Shown in pieces: positions 16,304 to 25,681 of a DNA stretch of 64,000 nucleotides (its first letter is position 1; every line of letters begins with the position of its first letter). Made by a program: the position numbers and the translations under genes. Source of the DNA: Aquidulcibacter paucihalophilus (GTDB taxonomy: Bacteria; Pseudomonadota; Alphaproteobacteria; Caulobacterales; Caulobacteraceae). Location of the stretch: NCBI GenBank assembly GCA_030285985.1, contig CP127384.1:2964501-3028500 (forward strand), in the 5' to 3' direction. The notes beneath the pieces are model-generated. The model ran no database searches. It had not been told where the DNA came from and saw nothing but the letters and a program-made list of their open reading frames with translations.

Positions 16304-17678
16304 CGAACCGCCGCTTCAGCATCTCGAAACACGCCCTCAGCGCCTGCGCCTCGCCGCCCTCTGGCCAGCCGGGGCGGGCGCGGGGGTTCCAGGCGAAGAT
16401 GTCCATATGGGCCCAGGCGCCGGTCGTCGGAGCGAATTTCTGCAGGAACAGGGCGGCGGTGACCGAACCGGCCTGGGCCCAGCCGGCGGAGTCGTTGCGG
16501 ACATCGGCCAGTTCGCTGTCGATGGAGGCGCGATAGCCGGGCCAGAGCGGCATGCGCCACAGCGGGTCGGCGACGGCACGGGCCGCCTCGAGCAGGTCGG
16601 CGGCGAGGGTCTCGTCATCGGTATAGAGCGGCGGCAGTTCGGGACCGAGGGCGACGCGCGCCGCACCGGTCAGGGTAGCGAAGTCCAGCGTCAGGTCCGG
16701 CGAATGCTCCCCGGCGCGCGTCAGGATGTCGGCGAGTATCAGGCGCCCTTCCGCGTCTGTGTTGCCGATCTCGATGGTCAGGCCCTTGCGGCTGTTCAGA
16801 ATGTCGCCGGGCCGGAAGGCGTCGGCGGAGATGGCGTTCTCGACGGCGGCGACCAGCACCACCAGCCGGACGGGCAAGTCCGCCTGCATGACGAGGCGTC
16901 CGAGGGCCAATGCATGGGCCGAGCCACCCATGTCCTTCTTCATGTTGCGCATGCCGGCGGCCGGCTTGATGTCCAGTCCGCCGGAATCGAACACCACCCC
17001 CTTGCCGACGAGGGCGACCAGCGGGAGGTCGGCGCGGTCGAGGTTCCAGCCGATCTCGACGACCCGCGGCGCGCGGTGCGGGGCGGCGGCGCGGCCGACG
17101 GCGTGGACGGCGGGGTAGTTCTCCTCCAGCAGGGCGTCGCCGGTGATGACCGAGAGGCTTGCGCCCGATGCGGTGGCGATCTCGCGGGCAATGGTCTCGA
17201 TCTGCAGCGGCCCCATGTCGGCGGCCGGGGTGTCGATCATCTCGCGGGCAAGGGCGCAGGCCGAGGCGATGCGTTGCGTCGCCGCGATATCCAGCCCCTC
17301 GGGCGCGACCAGCCGCACCCGGTCCCGGTCGGGTCGGGCCTTGTAGCGGTCGAAGACATAGGCCCCGAGCAGGAAGGCCAGGGCCGCGGCGCGCGCCTCC
17401 TCCGGCCCGGCCTCAAGGCGATAGAGGCCCGGCGGGAGCCTGGCCGGGAGAGCGCGGGCCGACATCGGATCGAACCGATCGCCGACACCGACCAGAACGG
17501 CGGCGATTCCTCCCTGCCCGTCCGGCGCGACCAGCATCTGGCCGGACCTGCCCTTGAAGCCGTTGGCCTCGGCCCAGCCGCCAAACGCCGCCTCGGCCGC
17601 GCTGTCCGGACCAACGAACCGCACCGGGATCGCGCCTTCGGTCTCGGGGGTCAGCAGGTCGGGATGAAGGGCGGACAT
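16299..17678 (-). CDS. M17 family leucyl aminopeptidase
   Basis: A 459-residue cytosol aminopeptidase. The dimetal site motifs are visible: LVGKGVVFDSGGLDIKPAAGM with the following NMKKDMGG, and the PROSITE-type signature NTDAEGRLILADIL. DFATLTGAARVALG follows. It removes N-terminal residues from peptides in the cytoplasm and, placed upstream of an NlpC/P60 hydrolase, may take part in peptide or muropeptide recycling. The start is set by the family N-terminus and a GGAAAGG element; longer upstream extensions overlap the divergent gene and have no homology-like content. Confidence 0.94.
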   Translation of the reverse strand: MSALHPDLLTPETEGAIPVRFVGPDSAAEAAFGGWAEANGFKGRSGQMLVAPDGQGGIAAVLVGVGDRFDPMSARALPARLPPGLYRLEAGPEEARAAALAFLLGAYVFDRYKARPDRDRVRLVAPEGLDIAATQRIASACALAREMIDTPAADMGPLQIETIAREIATASGASLSVITGDALLEENYPAVHAVGRAAAPHRAPRVVEIGWNLDRADLPLVALVGKGVVFDSGGLDIKPAAGMRNMKKDMGGSAHALALGRLVMQADLPVRLVVLVAAVENAISADAFRPGDILNSRKGLTIEIGNTDAEGRLILADILTRAGEHSPDLTLDFATLTGAARVALGPELPPLYTDDETLAADLLEAARAVADPLWRMPLWPGYRASIDSELADVRNDSAGWAQAGSVTAALFLQKFAPTTGAWAHMDIFAWNPRARPGWPEGGEAQALRACFEMLKRRFA

Positions 17679-17771
17679 GGGCGACGGCCTTTCCGGCCGG
17701 AGACGGCCGATCTTAACCAAGGATTGACGAGAAAGGCCGAGTCTCGGGTCGAACCTTCCGGAGCGCCTTCC

Positions 17772-18578
17772 ATGTCGCGCACGACCGCCCGTATCGCAAC
17801 CGTCGCCCTTCTGCTGACCGGCATTGCCGCGCCTGTGATGGCGGATCCCGTGGTCGCGCCGCCCGCCCAGACGCCGGTGGGACGCCAGCCCGCCACGGCC
17901 GAGGTCCGCGCCGCCTATGAGCGCACCGACGCGCTGAGCCGCCAGATCTTCTGGGCCGACCAGGCTGACATCGACCCGATGGACCCCGTCGCGGGCGTGA
18001 GGGCGGCCCAGGCGCTGCGCGAACTCGGCCGGTTCGACCAGGCCGCCGAGATGGCCAGCCGGGTACTGGTCGTCCAGCCCGCCAATATCGACGCCATGCT
18101 GGAGCTCGGGCGGGCCCATATCGCCCGCGGTCAGGCCTTCTACGGCATCGCGGCGCTGGAAGGCGCGCGCGACGCCCGCCCCTCGGACTGGCGGTCCTGG
18201 TCCCTGCTGGGCGCAGCCTATGAGCAGGTGCGGCGTCCCGACGACGCCCGCGCGGCCTGGGCCCAGGCGCTGACCCTGTCACCCGACAATCCCGACGTCC
18301 TGTCCAATATGGCGATGTCCGCAATGACGCGCGGGGATGCTGCCGGGGCCGAGCCCCTGCTGCGCCGCGCCGTGGCCCAGCCGGGTGCCTCGCTGAAGGT
18401 GCGGCTCAACCTGGCCATGGTGCTGGGGCTGACGGGCAAGCTGGCCGAAGCGGAGCAGATGCTGCGCCGCGACCTGCCGCCCGAGGCCGCCGACCGCAAC
18501 CTGGCCTGGCTGCGCGAACGCGCCGGCGGGACCGGCGTGGACCAGGCCCGCACCTGGGGGTCGCTCCAGGGCGGCTGA
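17772..18578 (+). CDS. Exported tetratricopeptide-repeat protein (TadD-like)
   Basis: A 268-residue protein with a signal peptide (IATVALLLTGIAAPVMA) followed by TPR units, for example LRELGRFDQAAEMASRVLVVQP, LLGAAYEQVRRPDDARAAWAQALTLSPDNP and LNLAMVLGLTGKLAEAEQMLRRDL. TPR arrays mediate protein-protein contacts. The overall form resembles TadD-type pilotins of Tad pili, but no tad genes are in view, so only the TPR call is firm. It is divergent from the aminopeptidase gene and 17 bases before the next gene. Confidence 0.85.
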   Translation: MSRTTARIATVALLLTGIAAPVMADPVVAPPAQTPVGRQPATAEVRAAYERTDALSRQIFWADQADIDPMDPVAGVRAAQALRELGRFDQAAEMASRVLVVQPANIDAMLELGRAHIARGQAFYGIAALEGARDARPSDWRSWSLLGAAYEQVRRPDDARAAWAQALTLSPDNPDVLSNMAMSAMTRGDAAGAEPLLRRAVAQPGASLKVRLNLAMVLGLTGKLAEAEQMLRRDLPPEAADRNLAWLRERAGGTGVDQARTWGSLQGG

Positions 18579-18595
18579 TCGCCTATATTCCGCCC

Positions 18596-19066
18596 ATGAT
18601 CGATGAGCTCTACAGCGCGCGCATCCTCAAGCTGGCGGCCAATCTGCCGCACAGCGGACGGCTGGCCGCGCCCGAGGGCACGGGCGAGCGGGTTGCCAGA
18701 CTGTGCGGCTCGAAAGCGATCGTCGATGTGACACTGGATGATGCCGGTCGGGTCGAGACCTTCGCCCAGGACGTCAAGGCCTGCGCGCTCGGCCAGGCGG
18801 CGGCGGGCGTGCTCGGCGAGGTCGTCATCGGGGCGACGCTGGAGGAGATCACCGCCGCGCGCGACGCCATGTCGGCCATGCTCAAGGCCGGCGGCGAGGG
18901 TCCGACGGGCCGGTTTGAAGGCCTGCGCGCCCTGAAACAGGTCGCCGACTACCCGGCGCGCCACGCCTCGACCATGGTCGCCATTGAGGCGACGCTGGAC
19001 GCTGTGCGGCAGGCGATGGCGCGGGACCGGGCGGATACGCGAACTAGCCTCGCCGGCGCGGCCTGA
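18596..19066 (+). CDS. NifU-N-like iron-sulfur cluster assembly scaffold protein
   Basis: A 156-residue IscU/NifU-N-fold protein. Two of the three expected cluster cysteines are present (ARLCGSKAIVDV and VKACALGQAAAG). The third position, normally a cysteine after the RH dipeptide, reads RHASTMV instead. This two-cysteine form is what I recall being annotated in other alphaproteobacteria, so it may be a divergent scaffold or a regulator. It begins 17 bases after the TPR gene and precedes yidD in the same direction. Confidence 0.82.
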   Translation: MIDELYSARILKLAANLPHSGRLAAPEGTGERVARLCGSKAIVDVTLDDAGRVETFAQDVKACALGQAAAGVLGEVVIGATLEEITAARDAMSAMLKAGGEGPTGRFEGLRALKQVADYPARHASTMVAIEATLDAVRQAMARDRADTRTSLAGAA

Positions 19067-19111
19067 AGCCCCGTTGCCCCCGCGGCCTTCGCGAGGGATA
19101 AGCGCGGCGAC

Positions 19112-19363
19112 ATGGCATCCGGCGGAACTCTCTATGAACGCGGCGTACGGCTGGCCCATCGGGGCTACAAGCTGACGCTGTCGCCCCTGATCGGGCAGTC
19201 GTGCCGGTTCCGGCCGACCTGCTCGGACTACGGGCGGGACGCGCTGATCCAGCACGGACCGCTCAAGGGGGGATGGCTCACGGCCAAACGCCTCTGCAAA
19301 TGCCAACCCTTCGGCGAAGGCTGGAAATACGATCCGGTACCGCCCGCAAAGACGAAGACATGA
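19112..19363 (+). CDS. yidD: Membrane protein insertion efficiency factor YidD
   Basis: An 83-residue protein with all YidD landmarks: [49 protein letters not shown], including the three conserved cysteines. YidD assists the YidC insertase at the inner membrane. Unusually, yidC and rnpA are not adjacent; its stop instead overlaps the thrS start (ATGA). Confidence 0.96.
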   Translation: MASGGTLYERGVRLAHRGYKLTLSPLIGQSCRFRPTCSDYGRDALIQHGPLKGGWLTAKRLCKCQPFGEGWKYDPVPPAKTKT

Positions 19364-21285
19364 TCGACCTCAAATTCCCCGACGGCGCCGCGCGCCAGTA
19401 TCCCGACGACGCCACGGGCCGTGACGTCGCCGCCTCCATCTCGCCGTCGCTGGCCAAGCGCGCGGCCCTGGTCGCCCTGAACGGCGAGCAGCGCGATCTC
19501 GACCGCCCGCTGGGCGGCTCCGGCGACTTCAAGCTGATCATGCGCGACGATCCGGAGGCGCTTGAGACCATCCGCCACGACGCCGCCCACGTGCTGGCCC
19601 AGGCCGTGCAGGAGCTGTTCCCCGGCACCCAGGTGACCATCGGCCCGGCGATCGAGGACGGCTTCTATTACGACTTCCACCGCGAGGAGCCGTTCTCGAC
19701 GGACGACTTCGCCGCCATCGAAAAGAAGATGGCCGAGATCGTCGACCGCGACGAAAAGCTGGTCCGTCAGGTCTGGGACCGGGACGAGGCGATCAGGCTG
19801 TTCGAGGCCAAGGGCGAGACGTTCAAGGCCGAGCTGATCCGCGACCTGCCGGGGACGGAGACGATCACCACCTATGCCACGGGCAACTGGGTCGACCTGT
19901 GCCGCGGGCCGCATTTCCCCTCGACGAAGTTCGTCGGCAAGGCCTTCAAACTGACCAAGCTGGCGGGCGCCTACTGGCGCGGCGACCATCGCAATCCGCA
20001 GCTGCAGCGCATCTATGCGACGGCCTGGGCCTCGAAAGAGGACCTCGACGCCTATCTGCTGCGCGTCGAGGAGGCGGAGAAGCGCGACCACCGCCGCATA
20101 GGCAAGGCCATGGGCCTGTTCCACATGCAGGAGGAAGGCCGCGGCATGGTCTTCTGGCACCCCAAGGGCTGGATCCTGTGGCGCGTGCTGGAGGCCTATA
20201 TGCGCCGCCGGCTGGACGCCGCCGGCTATGTCGAGGTCAAGACGCCCCAGGTGCTGGACCGGACCTTCTGGGAGAAGTCGGGCCACTGGGAGAAATACCG
20301 CCCCAACATGTTCGTCTGCGAGACGGTCGAGGGCGAGACCCTGTCCCTCAAGCCGATGAACTGCCCGGGCCACGTGCAGATCTTCGACCAGGGCCAGCGG
20401 TCCTATCGCGAACTGCCGCTGCGCATGGCCGAGTTCGGGGCCTGCCACCGCTATGAGCCGTCGGGGGCCCTGCACGGCCTGATGCGGGTGCGCGGCTTCA
20501 CCCAGGACGACGCCCACATCTTCTGCCGCGAGGACCAGATCGTCGAGGAGACGGAACGGTTCATCCGCCTGACCCAGATCATCCACGCCGACCTCGGCAT
20601 GACGACGCACGAGATCGCCCTGGCTACCCGGCCCGAGGTCCGCGCCGGCACGGACGAGTTCTGGGACAAGGCCGAGGCCATGCTGGGCGAGGCCGCGCGT
20701 CTGGCCGGGGTCGACCCGGTCATCGCCGAGGGCGACGGTGCCTTCTACGCGCCCAAGCTGGACTTCATCGTCAAGGACGCCATCGGCCGGACCTGGACCT
20801 GCGGCACGCTGCAGCTCGACTATGTCCTGCCGGAACGTCTGAACGCCGAATACATCGGTGAGGACGGCCAGAAGCACCGGCCCGTCATGCTGCACCGGGC
20901 GATCCTCGGCTCGTTCGAGCGGTTCATCGGCATCATGATCGAGAACTACGCCGGGGCCTTCCCGCTGTGGCTGGCACCGACGCAGGTCGTGGTGGCGACC
21001 ATCGTCTCGGAGGCCGACGACTACGCCCGTGACGTGGTCGAGAAGCTGAAGGCCGCGGGCCTGCGCGCCGAGACCGACCTGCGCAACGAGAAGGTCGGCT
21101 ACAAGGTCCGCGAACACTCCGTCGGCAAGGTCCCGGTCATTGCCGTGGTCGGCAAGAACGAGGCCGAAGCGGGCACGGTGGCCATCCGCCGTCTGGGCTC
21201 CCAGGCGCAGGAAGTGGTGTCGCTGGACGAGGCGATCCGCATCCTCACCGAAGAGGCCACACCGCCGGATCTACGCCCGGCCTGA
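19360..21285 (+). CDS. thrS: Threonine--tRNA ligase
   Basis: A 641-residue class II synthetase of full length. It has an N-terminal TGS domain ([15 protein letters not shown]...), an editing domain with [10 protein letters not shown] and the zinc-like [13 protein letters not shown], the catalytic core with [22 protein letters not shown] and [14 protein letters not shown], then the anticodon-binding domain ([12 protein letters not shown]). It charges tRNA-Thr and hydrolyses mischarged seryl-tRNA. The start codon overlaps the yidD stop, and an intrinsic terminator follows. Confidence 0.98.
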   Translation: MIDLKFPDGAARQYPDDATGRDVAASISPSLAKRAALVALNGEQRDLDRPLGGSGDFKLIMRDDPEALETIRHDAAHVLAQAVQELFPGTQVTIGPAIEDGFYYDFHREEPFSTDDFAAIEKKMAEIVDRDEKLVRQVWDRDEAIRLFEAKGETFKAELIRDLPGTETITTYATGNWVDLCRGPHFPSTKFVGKAFKLTKLAGAYWRGDHRNPQLQRIYATAWASKEDLDAYLLRVEEAEKRDHRRIGKAMGLFHMQEEGRGMVFWHPKGWILWRVLEAYMRRRLDAAGYVEVKTPQVLDRTFWEKSGHWEKYRPNMFVCETVEGETLSLKPMNCPGHVQIFDQGQRSYRELPLRMAEFGACHRYEPSGALHGLMRVRGFTQDDAHIFCREDQIVEETERFIRLTQIIHADLGMTTHEIALATRPEVRAGTDEFWDKAEAMLGEAARLAGVDPVIAEGDGAFYAPKLDFIVKDAIGRTWTCGTLQLDYVLPERLNAEYIGEDGQKHRPVMLHRAILGSFERFIGIMIENYAGAFPLWLAPTQVVVATIVSEADDYARDVVEKLKAAGLRAETDLRNEKVGYKVREHSVGKVPVIAVVGKNEAEAGTVAIRRLGSQAQEVVSLDEAIRILTEEATPPDLRPA

Positions 21286-21303
21286 TCGGGTCCGGAAAGA
21301 AAG

Positions 21304-21337
21304 AAGCCCGCCCCCGCGATCGCGGAGGCGGGCTTTT
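21304..21337 (+). terminator. Intrinsic terminator of thrS
   Basis: AAGCCCGCC pairs with GGCGGGCTT around an inner CCGCGATCGCGG hairpin, with a TTTT end. Confidence 0.85.
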
Positions 21338-21358
21338 CAATGGGCGGTGCAGCCCCTG

Positions 21359-22177
21359 TTACAGCAGGCGTTTGCGCATGGCCTGGGACAGCATGTCGAT
21401 CAGGGTCACGGCGATGACGACCACGACGACGATGGCCGAGACGTCCTGGAACTTGAAGGCGTTCATGGCGTCGAACAGCACTGCGCCGATACCGCCGGCG
21501 CCGATCAGGCCCAGCACGGTCGCCGAGCGGCTGTTGGATTCGAACCGATAGAGGGCGAACGAGGTCCAGAGCGGTGCGACCTGCGGGATCACGCCCCAGA
21601 CGATCTCGTGCAGCTTGGAGGCGCCGGTAGCGCGCACGCCCTCGACCGGACCCTTGTCGATGGATTCGACCGCCTCGGAGAACAGTTTGGCCAGCACCCC
21701 GGCGGTGTTCAGGGCAATGGCGAGCACCCCCGCCAGCGGCCCGAGGCCGACGGCAACGACGAACAGCAGGCCGATGACCAGATCGGGGATCGAGCGCAGC
21801 AGGTTCATGACCCAGCGCATGGGCGTGACGACCCAGAACGGGGCGATATTGCGGGCCGCTGCCAAACCCATCGGGACGGCGGCGAAGACGGCGATGAAGG
21901 TGCCCCAGAGGGCGATCTGCACCGTCTCCCACATCTTGGCGACGAAGAGCTTCCAGTTGGTGAAGTCCGGACGAAGCAGCTCGCGGGCGAAATTCTGGGT
22001 GTTCTCGTTGTTGCTGAACAGCTTGGTGACATTGGCCAGTTCGACCGGCGCGAAGCTGTAGATCAGCAGGGCAGCGACGCCTCCCCAGATCAGGATGTCG
22101 AGCACCCATGCCCCCGCCGATTTTGTCGGCGGATTGGGAATGGCCGTTGCGGCAGGCTTGGCGGCGGCGTCGGTCAA
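21359..22177 (-). CDS. phnE: Phosphonate/phosphate-type ABC transporter permease
   Basis: A 272-residue integral membrane protein of the PhnE family with about six helices. It has the permease EAA-like loop EGVRATGASKLHEIVWGVIPQVAPLW and the family segment YRFESNSRSATVLGLIGAGGIGAVLF. It forms the inner-membrane channel with PhnC and PhnD. The start is a TTG overlapping the phnD stop (TTGA), consistent with coupled translation. Confidence 0.94.
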   Translation of the reverse strand: MTDAAAKPAATAIPNPPTKSAGAWVLDILIWGGVAALLIYSFAPVELANVTKLFSNNENTQNFARELLRPDFTNWKLFVAKMWETVQIALWGTFIAVFAAVPMGLAAARNIAPFWVVTPMRWVMNLLRSIPDLVIGLLFVVAVGLGPLAGVLAIALNTAGVLAKLFSEAVESIDKGPVEGVRATGASKLHEIVWGVIPQVAPLWTSFALYRFESNSRSATVLGLIGAGGIGAVLFDAMNAFKFQDVSAIVVVVVIAVTLIDMLSQAMRKRLL

Positions 22178-23169
22178 GGCTGGACCTCGCGCAGGGTGCG
22201 CAACCGCTGCAGCTCACGCTCGGCGGTCGCGACTGCGGCGGCATCGCCCTTGGCGCGCGCTTCGTTCAGCTTCTGGTCGGCAACCATTTCGCGGATCGGG
22301 TTGAGATAGCTGTCATCGGCCGCGTTGAAGCGGGAGTATTCCAGCCCGGCCAGAACCTGGCGCTGGCGCTCAGCCTCGACGGTGTCGCCCTGGCCGTAGG
22401 TCAGGAAGAAGCTGCGGATCTTCTCCTTCAGAACCGGATCGAGATCCTCGCGCACCAGAATTCCGCTCTCCGGGATCGGCGGCGACTGCCAGATTTCCTG
22501 AATCTGGGCGGCGATCCGGGGATTCTGCTTGGTCATGAAGACGGTATTGACCGTGTTCGAGGTGGCCACGTCCAGCTGTCCGGAAGCGACGCCGAACGCG
22601 TTCGACTGGTGGTTGGCCGAGCGGACGTTTCTGAAGCACCGGGCCGGGACGATGTTGCGCGGATTGAACAGGAAGGCCATCGGGGCGAGCGTGCCCGAGG
22701 TGGACTGCGCATCGCCGATGCCGAAGTCGTAGCGCTGGCCGCAGGCCATGACCTGATCGAGCGTAATGCCCGAGCCCGCGCGCACGATCAGGGTCGAGCG
22801 ATAGCTGTCCATGCCTTCACGATTGACCGTGCGGGCGATGACTTCGGCGTCGGCCCGGTCAATGGCCTCCACCGCCGGCTTGGCCGAGAACCAGGCAACC
22901 TGGGTCTGGTTGCCGCGCATGGCCTCGACCAGCACGGTGTAGTTCGAGCCGAAATAGGGCTTCACCTCGACGCCGATGGCCTTTGACATGTCGTCCAGCA
23001 GCGGCTGCCACAGGGGGCCGGCCGAGGCCTGGCCTTCAGCCGACAGGATCGAGAAGGTGATTTCGGTCGGCGCGGCGCCGGCCTTTTCATCGCCACCGCC
23101 GCACGAGGCGACGCCGAGGACGAGAGCGGCGGCGAGGGCCAGCCGGCGGGTGAACAGGGGCAGGGTCAT
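22174..23169 (-). CDS. phnD: Phosphate/phosphite/phosphonate ABC transporter substrate-binding lipoprotein
   Basis: A 331-residue PhnD-family binding protein. Its signal peptide ends in a lipobox-like VASC followed by glycines, so it is probably a lipoprotein facing the periplasm. The mature part has typical features: TFSILSAEGQASAGPLWQPLLDDMSKAIGVEVKPYFGSNYTVLVEAM and YRSTLIVRAGSGITLDQ. PhnD proteins bind phosphonates, phosphite or phosphate. With no C-P lyase genes nearby, the ligand here is open. Confidence 0.92.
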   Translation of the reverse strand: MTLPLFTRRLALAAALVLGVASCGGGDEKAGAAPTEITFSILSAEGQASAGPLWQPLLDDMSKAIGVEVKPYFGSNYTVLVEAMRGNQTQVAWFSAKPAVEAIDRADAEVIARTVNREGMDSYRSTLIVRAGSGITLDQVMACGQRYDFGIGDAQSTSGTLAPMAFLFNPRNIVPARCFRNVRSANHQSNAFGVASGQLDVATSNTVNTVFMTKQNPRIAAQIQEIWQSPPIPESGILVREDLDPVLKEKIRSFFLTYGQGDTVEAERQRQVLAGLEYSRFNAADDSYLNPIREMVADQKLNEARAKGDAAAVATAERELQRLRTLREVQP

Positions 23170-23963
23170 GCCTTGGTTTCCCAGAACGCGTCCTCGAACT
23201 CGGGACCGTAGATGTCGATCAATTGCTTCGTATCCAGGCCTGTCGCCGGGCCGTCATAGACGATCTGGCCGGCCTTCAGGGCGATGACGCGGTCGCAGTA
23301 GCGGATGGCGTAGTCGACCTGGTGCAGGGTGACGATGACGCCGAAACCGTCACGCTTGTTCAGCTCGACCAGCAGTTCCATGACCTTCCGGGCCGAGACG
23401 GGGTCGAGCGAGGCGACGGGCTCGTCGGCGAGGATGGCCTTGGCGCCCTGGACCATGGCGCGGGCGATGGCGCCGCGCTGCTGCTGGCCGCCGGACAGGG
23501 TGTTGGCGCGCTGGGCGGCGTAGTCCGAGACGCCGACGCGGTGCAGGGCCGCCATGGCGCGCTGCTTGTCCTCGGTGGGCCAGACGCCGAGCAGGCCCTT
23601 CCAGCCGGGGATCCGGCCGAGCGCGCCCAGCATGACGTTGGAGAACAGCGACAGCCGGCCGACCAGATTGAACTGCTGGAAGATCATGCCCAGCTTCTGG
23701 CGCGCCGCGCGGGTCGCCCCGGTGGTGCGGCCGTTCTTCTGCACGACCTCGCCGAAGACGCTGATCGTGCCCTTGCCGGAATCAATGGTCTGCAGGCCCG
23801 TGATCGAACGCAGGAGCGTCGACTTGCCCGACCCCGAGGGGCCGATGAGGGCGACCATTTCTCCGGCCCCGACCTCGACGGACACGCCGTTCAGGGCCTT
23901 TCGGGCGCCGAAAGTCTTGGACACATCCTTCACGGACGCGACGGCGGCGGCAGCTGAGGTCAT
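23166..23963 (-). CDS. phnC: Phosphonate/phosphate-type ABC transporter ATP-binding protein
   Basis: The ATPase (265 residues from the chosen ATG) has Walker A GPSGSGKST, the Q-loop IFQQFNLVGRLSLFSNVMLGAL, signature LSGGQQQRGAIARAMVQGA and Walker B ILADEPVASLDP. The QFNLVGRL and NVMLGALG segments are typical of PhnC. It energises PhnE in a phnC-phnD-phnE operon with four-base overlaps at both junctions. Two upstream alternative starts (a TTG and an ATG) would add 20 and 12 residues of unconserved sequence. Confidence 0.93.
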   Translation of the reverse strand: MTSAAAAVASVKDVSKTFGARKALNGVSVEVGAGEMVALIGPSGSGKSTLLRSITGLQTIDSGKGTISVFGEVVQKNGRTTGATRAARQKLGMIFQQFNLVGRLSLFSNVMLGALGRIPGWKGLLGVWPTEDKQRAMAALHRVGVSDYAAQRANTLSGGQQQRGAIARAMVQGAKAILADEPVASLDPVSARKVMELLVELNKRDGFGVIVTLHQVDYAIRYCDRVIALKAGQIVYDGPATGLDTKQLIDIYGPEFEDAFWETKA

Positions 23964-24210
23964 GGACACGCTGGAGGCGGTTGAAGGGGCGCGCCGCATC
24001 GCCTGATCAGGCCCGCGAGGCAAGTCTTAATGGCACGTCCACGAGGTTTTCGTCCAGCGGAACGGCAGGCGGCGATGTCCTGCGGACGGCGGCAGCCCAC
24101 AGCGCGGGCCTCGTCGGGACGAGGCGCGGTGCGTACCGGCGCAGTCTGTCAGTCCGGACCCTGACGAATCCCCCGCAAACTCAAGGCCCGCCTGCAAAAA
24201 ACCGCTTTAC

Positions 24211-24228
24211 ATGACAGTCCGGTGACCC
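24211..24228 (-). promoter_or_regulatory. Putative Pho box upstream of phnCDE
   Basis: On the minus strand, GGGTCAC-CGGA-CTGTCAT matches the two-repeat PhoB site (CTGTCAT, 4-bp spacer, CTGTCAT/C) with the correct 11-bp period and one perfect half. It lies about 250 bp before phnC and about 90 bp from the divergent decarboxylase gene. The rest of the 353-bp gap (23964-24316) shows no convincing gene. Confidence 0.55.
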
Positions 24229-24316
24229 TACATCGCGGCTTCCGGCGGACCCCGTAGGTCTTCACGTTGCGCTGCTAACGCCGGCTGGGTTTAACAATTA
24301 CAGGGGTTTACGTGAA

Positions 24317-25582
24317 TTGCGCACGTATCATTTTCCCCTGGACCTGGTCCGCGAGCGGTCCCCTGAACGTCCTGTCGCACTCGTGCGGCCGCGTTCGGTT
24401 TCCGTAGCGGCGCGCTGGTTCCAGGACAATCTGAAAGCCGACGTCTTCTATGCGGTGAAGGCCAATCCCTCGCGGTGGGTCATCGAGACCCTCGTGGAGG
24501 CTGGTGTCACCGGCTTTGACGTCGCCTCGCTGGGCGAGATCGAACTGGTCCGTTCGGTCAGCCCCGACGCGCGTCTGGCGTTCATGCACCCGGTCAAGAG
24601 CCGCGGCGCGATCACCAAGGCCTATTTCGAGCACGGCGTCCGCACCTTCTCGCTGGACAGCCATGACGAGCTGGCCAAGATCCTCGACTCCACCGGCAAT
24701 GCGACCGATCTGAACCTGCTGGTCCGGATGACGGTCTCGGCGGACGGCGCAGCCTATTCCCTGTCGGGCAAGTTCGGCGTCTCGGTCGACCAGGCGCCGT
24801 CCCTGCTGCTGGCCACCCGCCAGGCGGTCAAGGACGGCCTGATGGGCGTCTGCTTCCATGTCGGTTCGCAATGCATGCGTCCGTCCGCCTATGAGGCCGC
24901 CATGGCCCAGGTCGGTCGCGCCATCAGCCGTGCCGGCGTGTTCGTGGACATCGTCGATGTCGGCGGCGGCTTCCCCTCGGTCTATCCGGGCATGGTCCCG
25001 CCGGACATGCAGGAATACGCCGACGCCATCCATCGCGGCTTCAACGAGATGCCGGTGTCGGAAACGACCGAGCTGTGGTGCGAACCCGGCCGGGCGCTGG
25101 TCGCCGAGGCCTCCTCGGTCCTGTGCCGGGTCGATCTGCGCAAGGGCGACGCCCTGTATCTGAACGACGGCTCCTACGGCTCGCTGTTCGACGCGACCCA
25201 TTCGCGCTGGCCCTTCCCGACCAAGCTGGTCCGGGACGGTGCCTCGTCCAATGAGCTCAAGCCGTTCCGCTTCTACGGCCCGACCTGCGACTCCATCGAC
25301 CACATGCCGGGACCGTTCTGGCTGCCGGCCGATGTGCAGGAAGGCGACTTCATCGAGATCGGCATGCTCGGTGCCTATGGCGTCGCCATGTCGACCGGCT
25401 TCAACGGCTATGGCGAGCACGATATCGCCGGCGTCGAGGATGCTCCGATGGCCTCGCTCTACGGCCTGGCACCCCGCTCCATCCCGACGGTTCGCACCTC
25501 GGCGGAAGAGCAGGCCCGCAAGGTCGTTCGCCTGTCGCGTCCCAAGGGCAAGGCCGGCCAGCGGAAGAAGTCGCGGCGCTAA
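24317..25582 (+). CDS. Type III PLP-dependent ornithine/lysine decarboxylase
   Basis: A 421-residue alanine-racemase-fold decarboxylase. The Schiff-base lysine is K48 in FYAVKANPSRWV. Substrate and cofactor motifs include CFHVGSQ, DVGGGFPSVYPG, WCEPGRALVAEASSV and GPTCDSIDHM (catalytic cysteine about residue 324), a pattern typical of ornithine decarboxylase rather than of biosynthetic arginine decarboxylase. It forms putrescine (or cadaverine). No in-frame ATG fits; TTG with AGGGG ten bases upstream gives the usual N-terminus (MRTYHF). It is the first gene of a polyamine region and is followed by its own terminator. Confidence 0.88.
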   Translation: MRTYHFPLDLVRERSPERPVALVRPRSVSVAARWFQDNLKADVFYAVKANPSRWVIETLVEAGVTGFDVASLGEIELVRSVSPDARLAFMHPVKSRGAITKAYFEHGVRTFSLDSHDELAKILDSTGNATDLNLLVRMTVSADGAAYSLSGKFGVSVDQAPSLLLATRQAVKDGLMGVCFHVGSQCMRPSAYEAAMAQVGRAISRAGVFVDIVDVGGGFPSVYPGMVPPDMQEYADAIHRGFNEMPVSETTELWCEPGRALVAEASSVLCRVDLRKGDALYLNDGSYGSLFDATHSRWPFPTKLVRDGASSNELKPFRFYGPTCDSIDHMPGPFWLPADVQEGDFIEIGMLGAYGVAMSTGFNGYGEHDIAGVEDAPMASLYGLAPRSIPTVRTSAEEQARKVVRLSRPKGKAGQRKKSRR

Positions 25583-25607
25583 ACCGTCGCTATTGCGTTG
25601 TAATCAG

Positions 25608-25645
25608 CAGCGGCCCGTCGCTCCGTCCGGGCCGCTGTTTCTTTT
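25608..25645 (+). terminator. Intrinsic terminator after the decarboxylase gene
   Basis: CAGCGGCCCG pairs perfectly with CGGGCCGCTG, followed by TTTCTTTT. Confidence 0.88.
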
Positions 25646-25681
25646 GACGACGGGCGCTCAAATCAAAGGGAAACCCTTGCA

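Noticed and set aside
16407..17771. Upstream extension of the TPR gene over the aminopeptidase gene
   Set aside because: The signal peptide begins at 17772; the extension is an antisense shadow.
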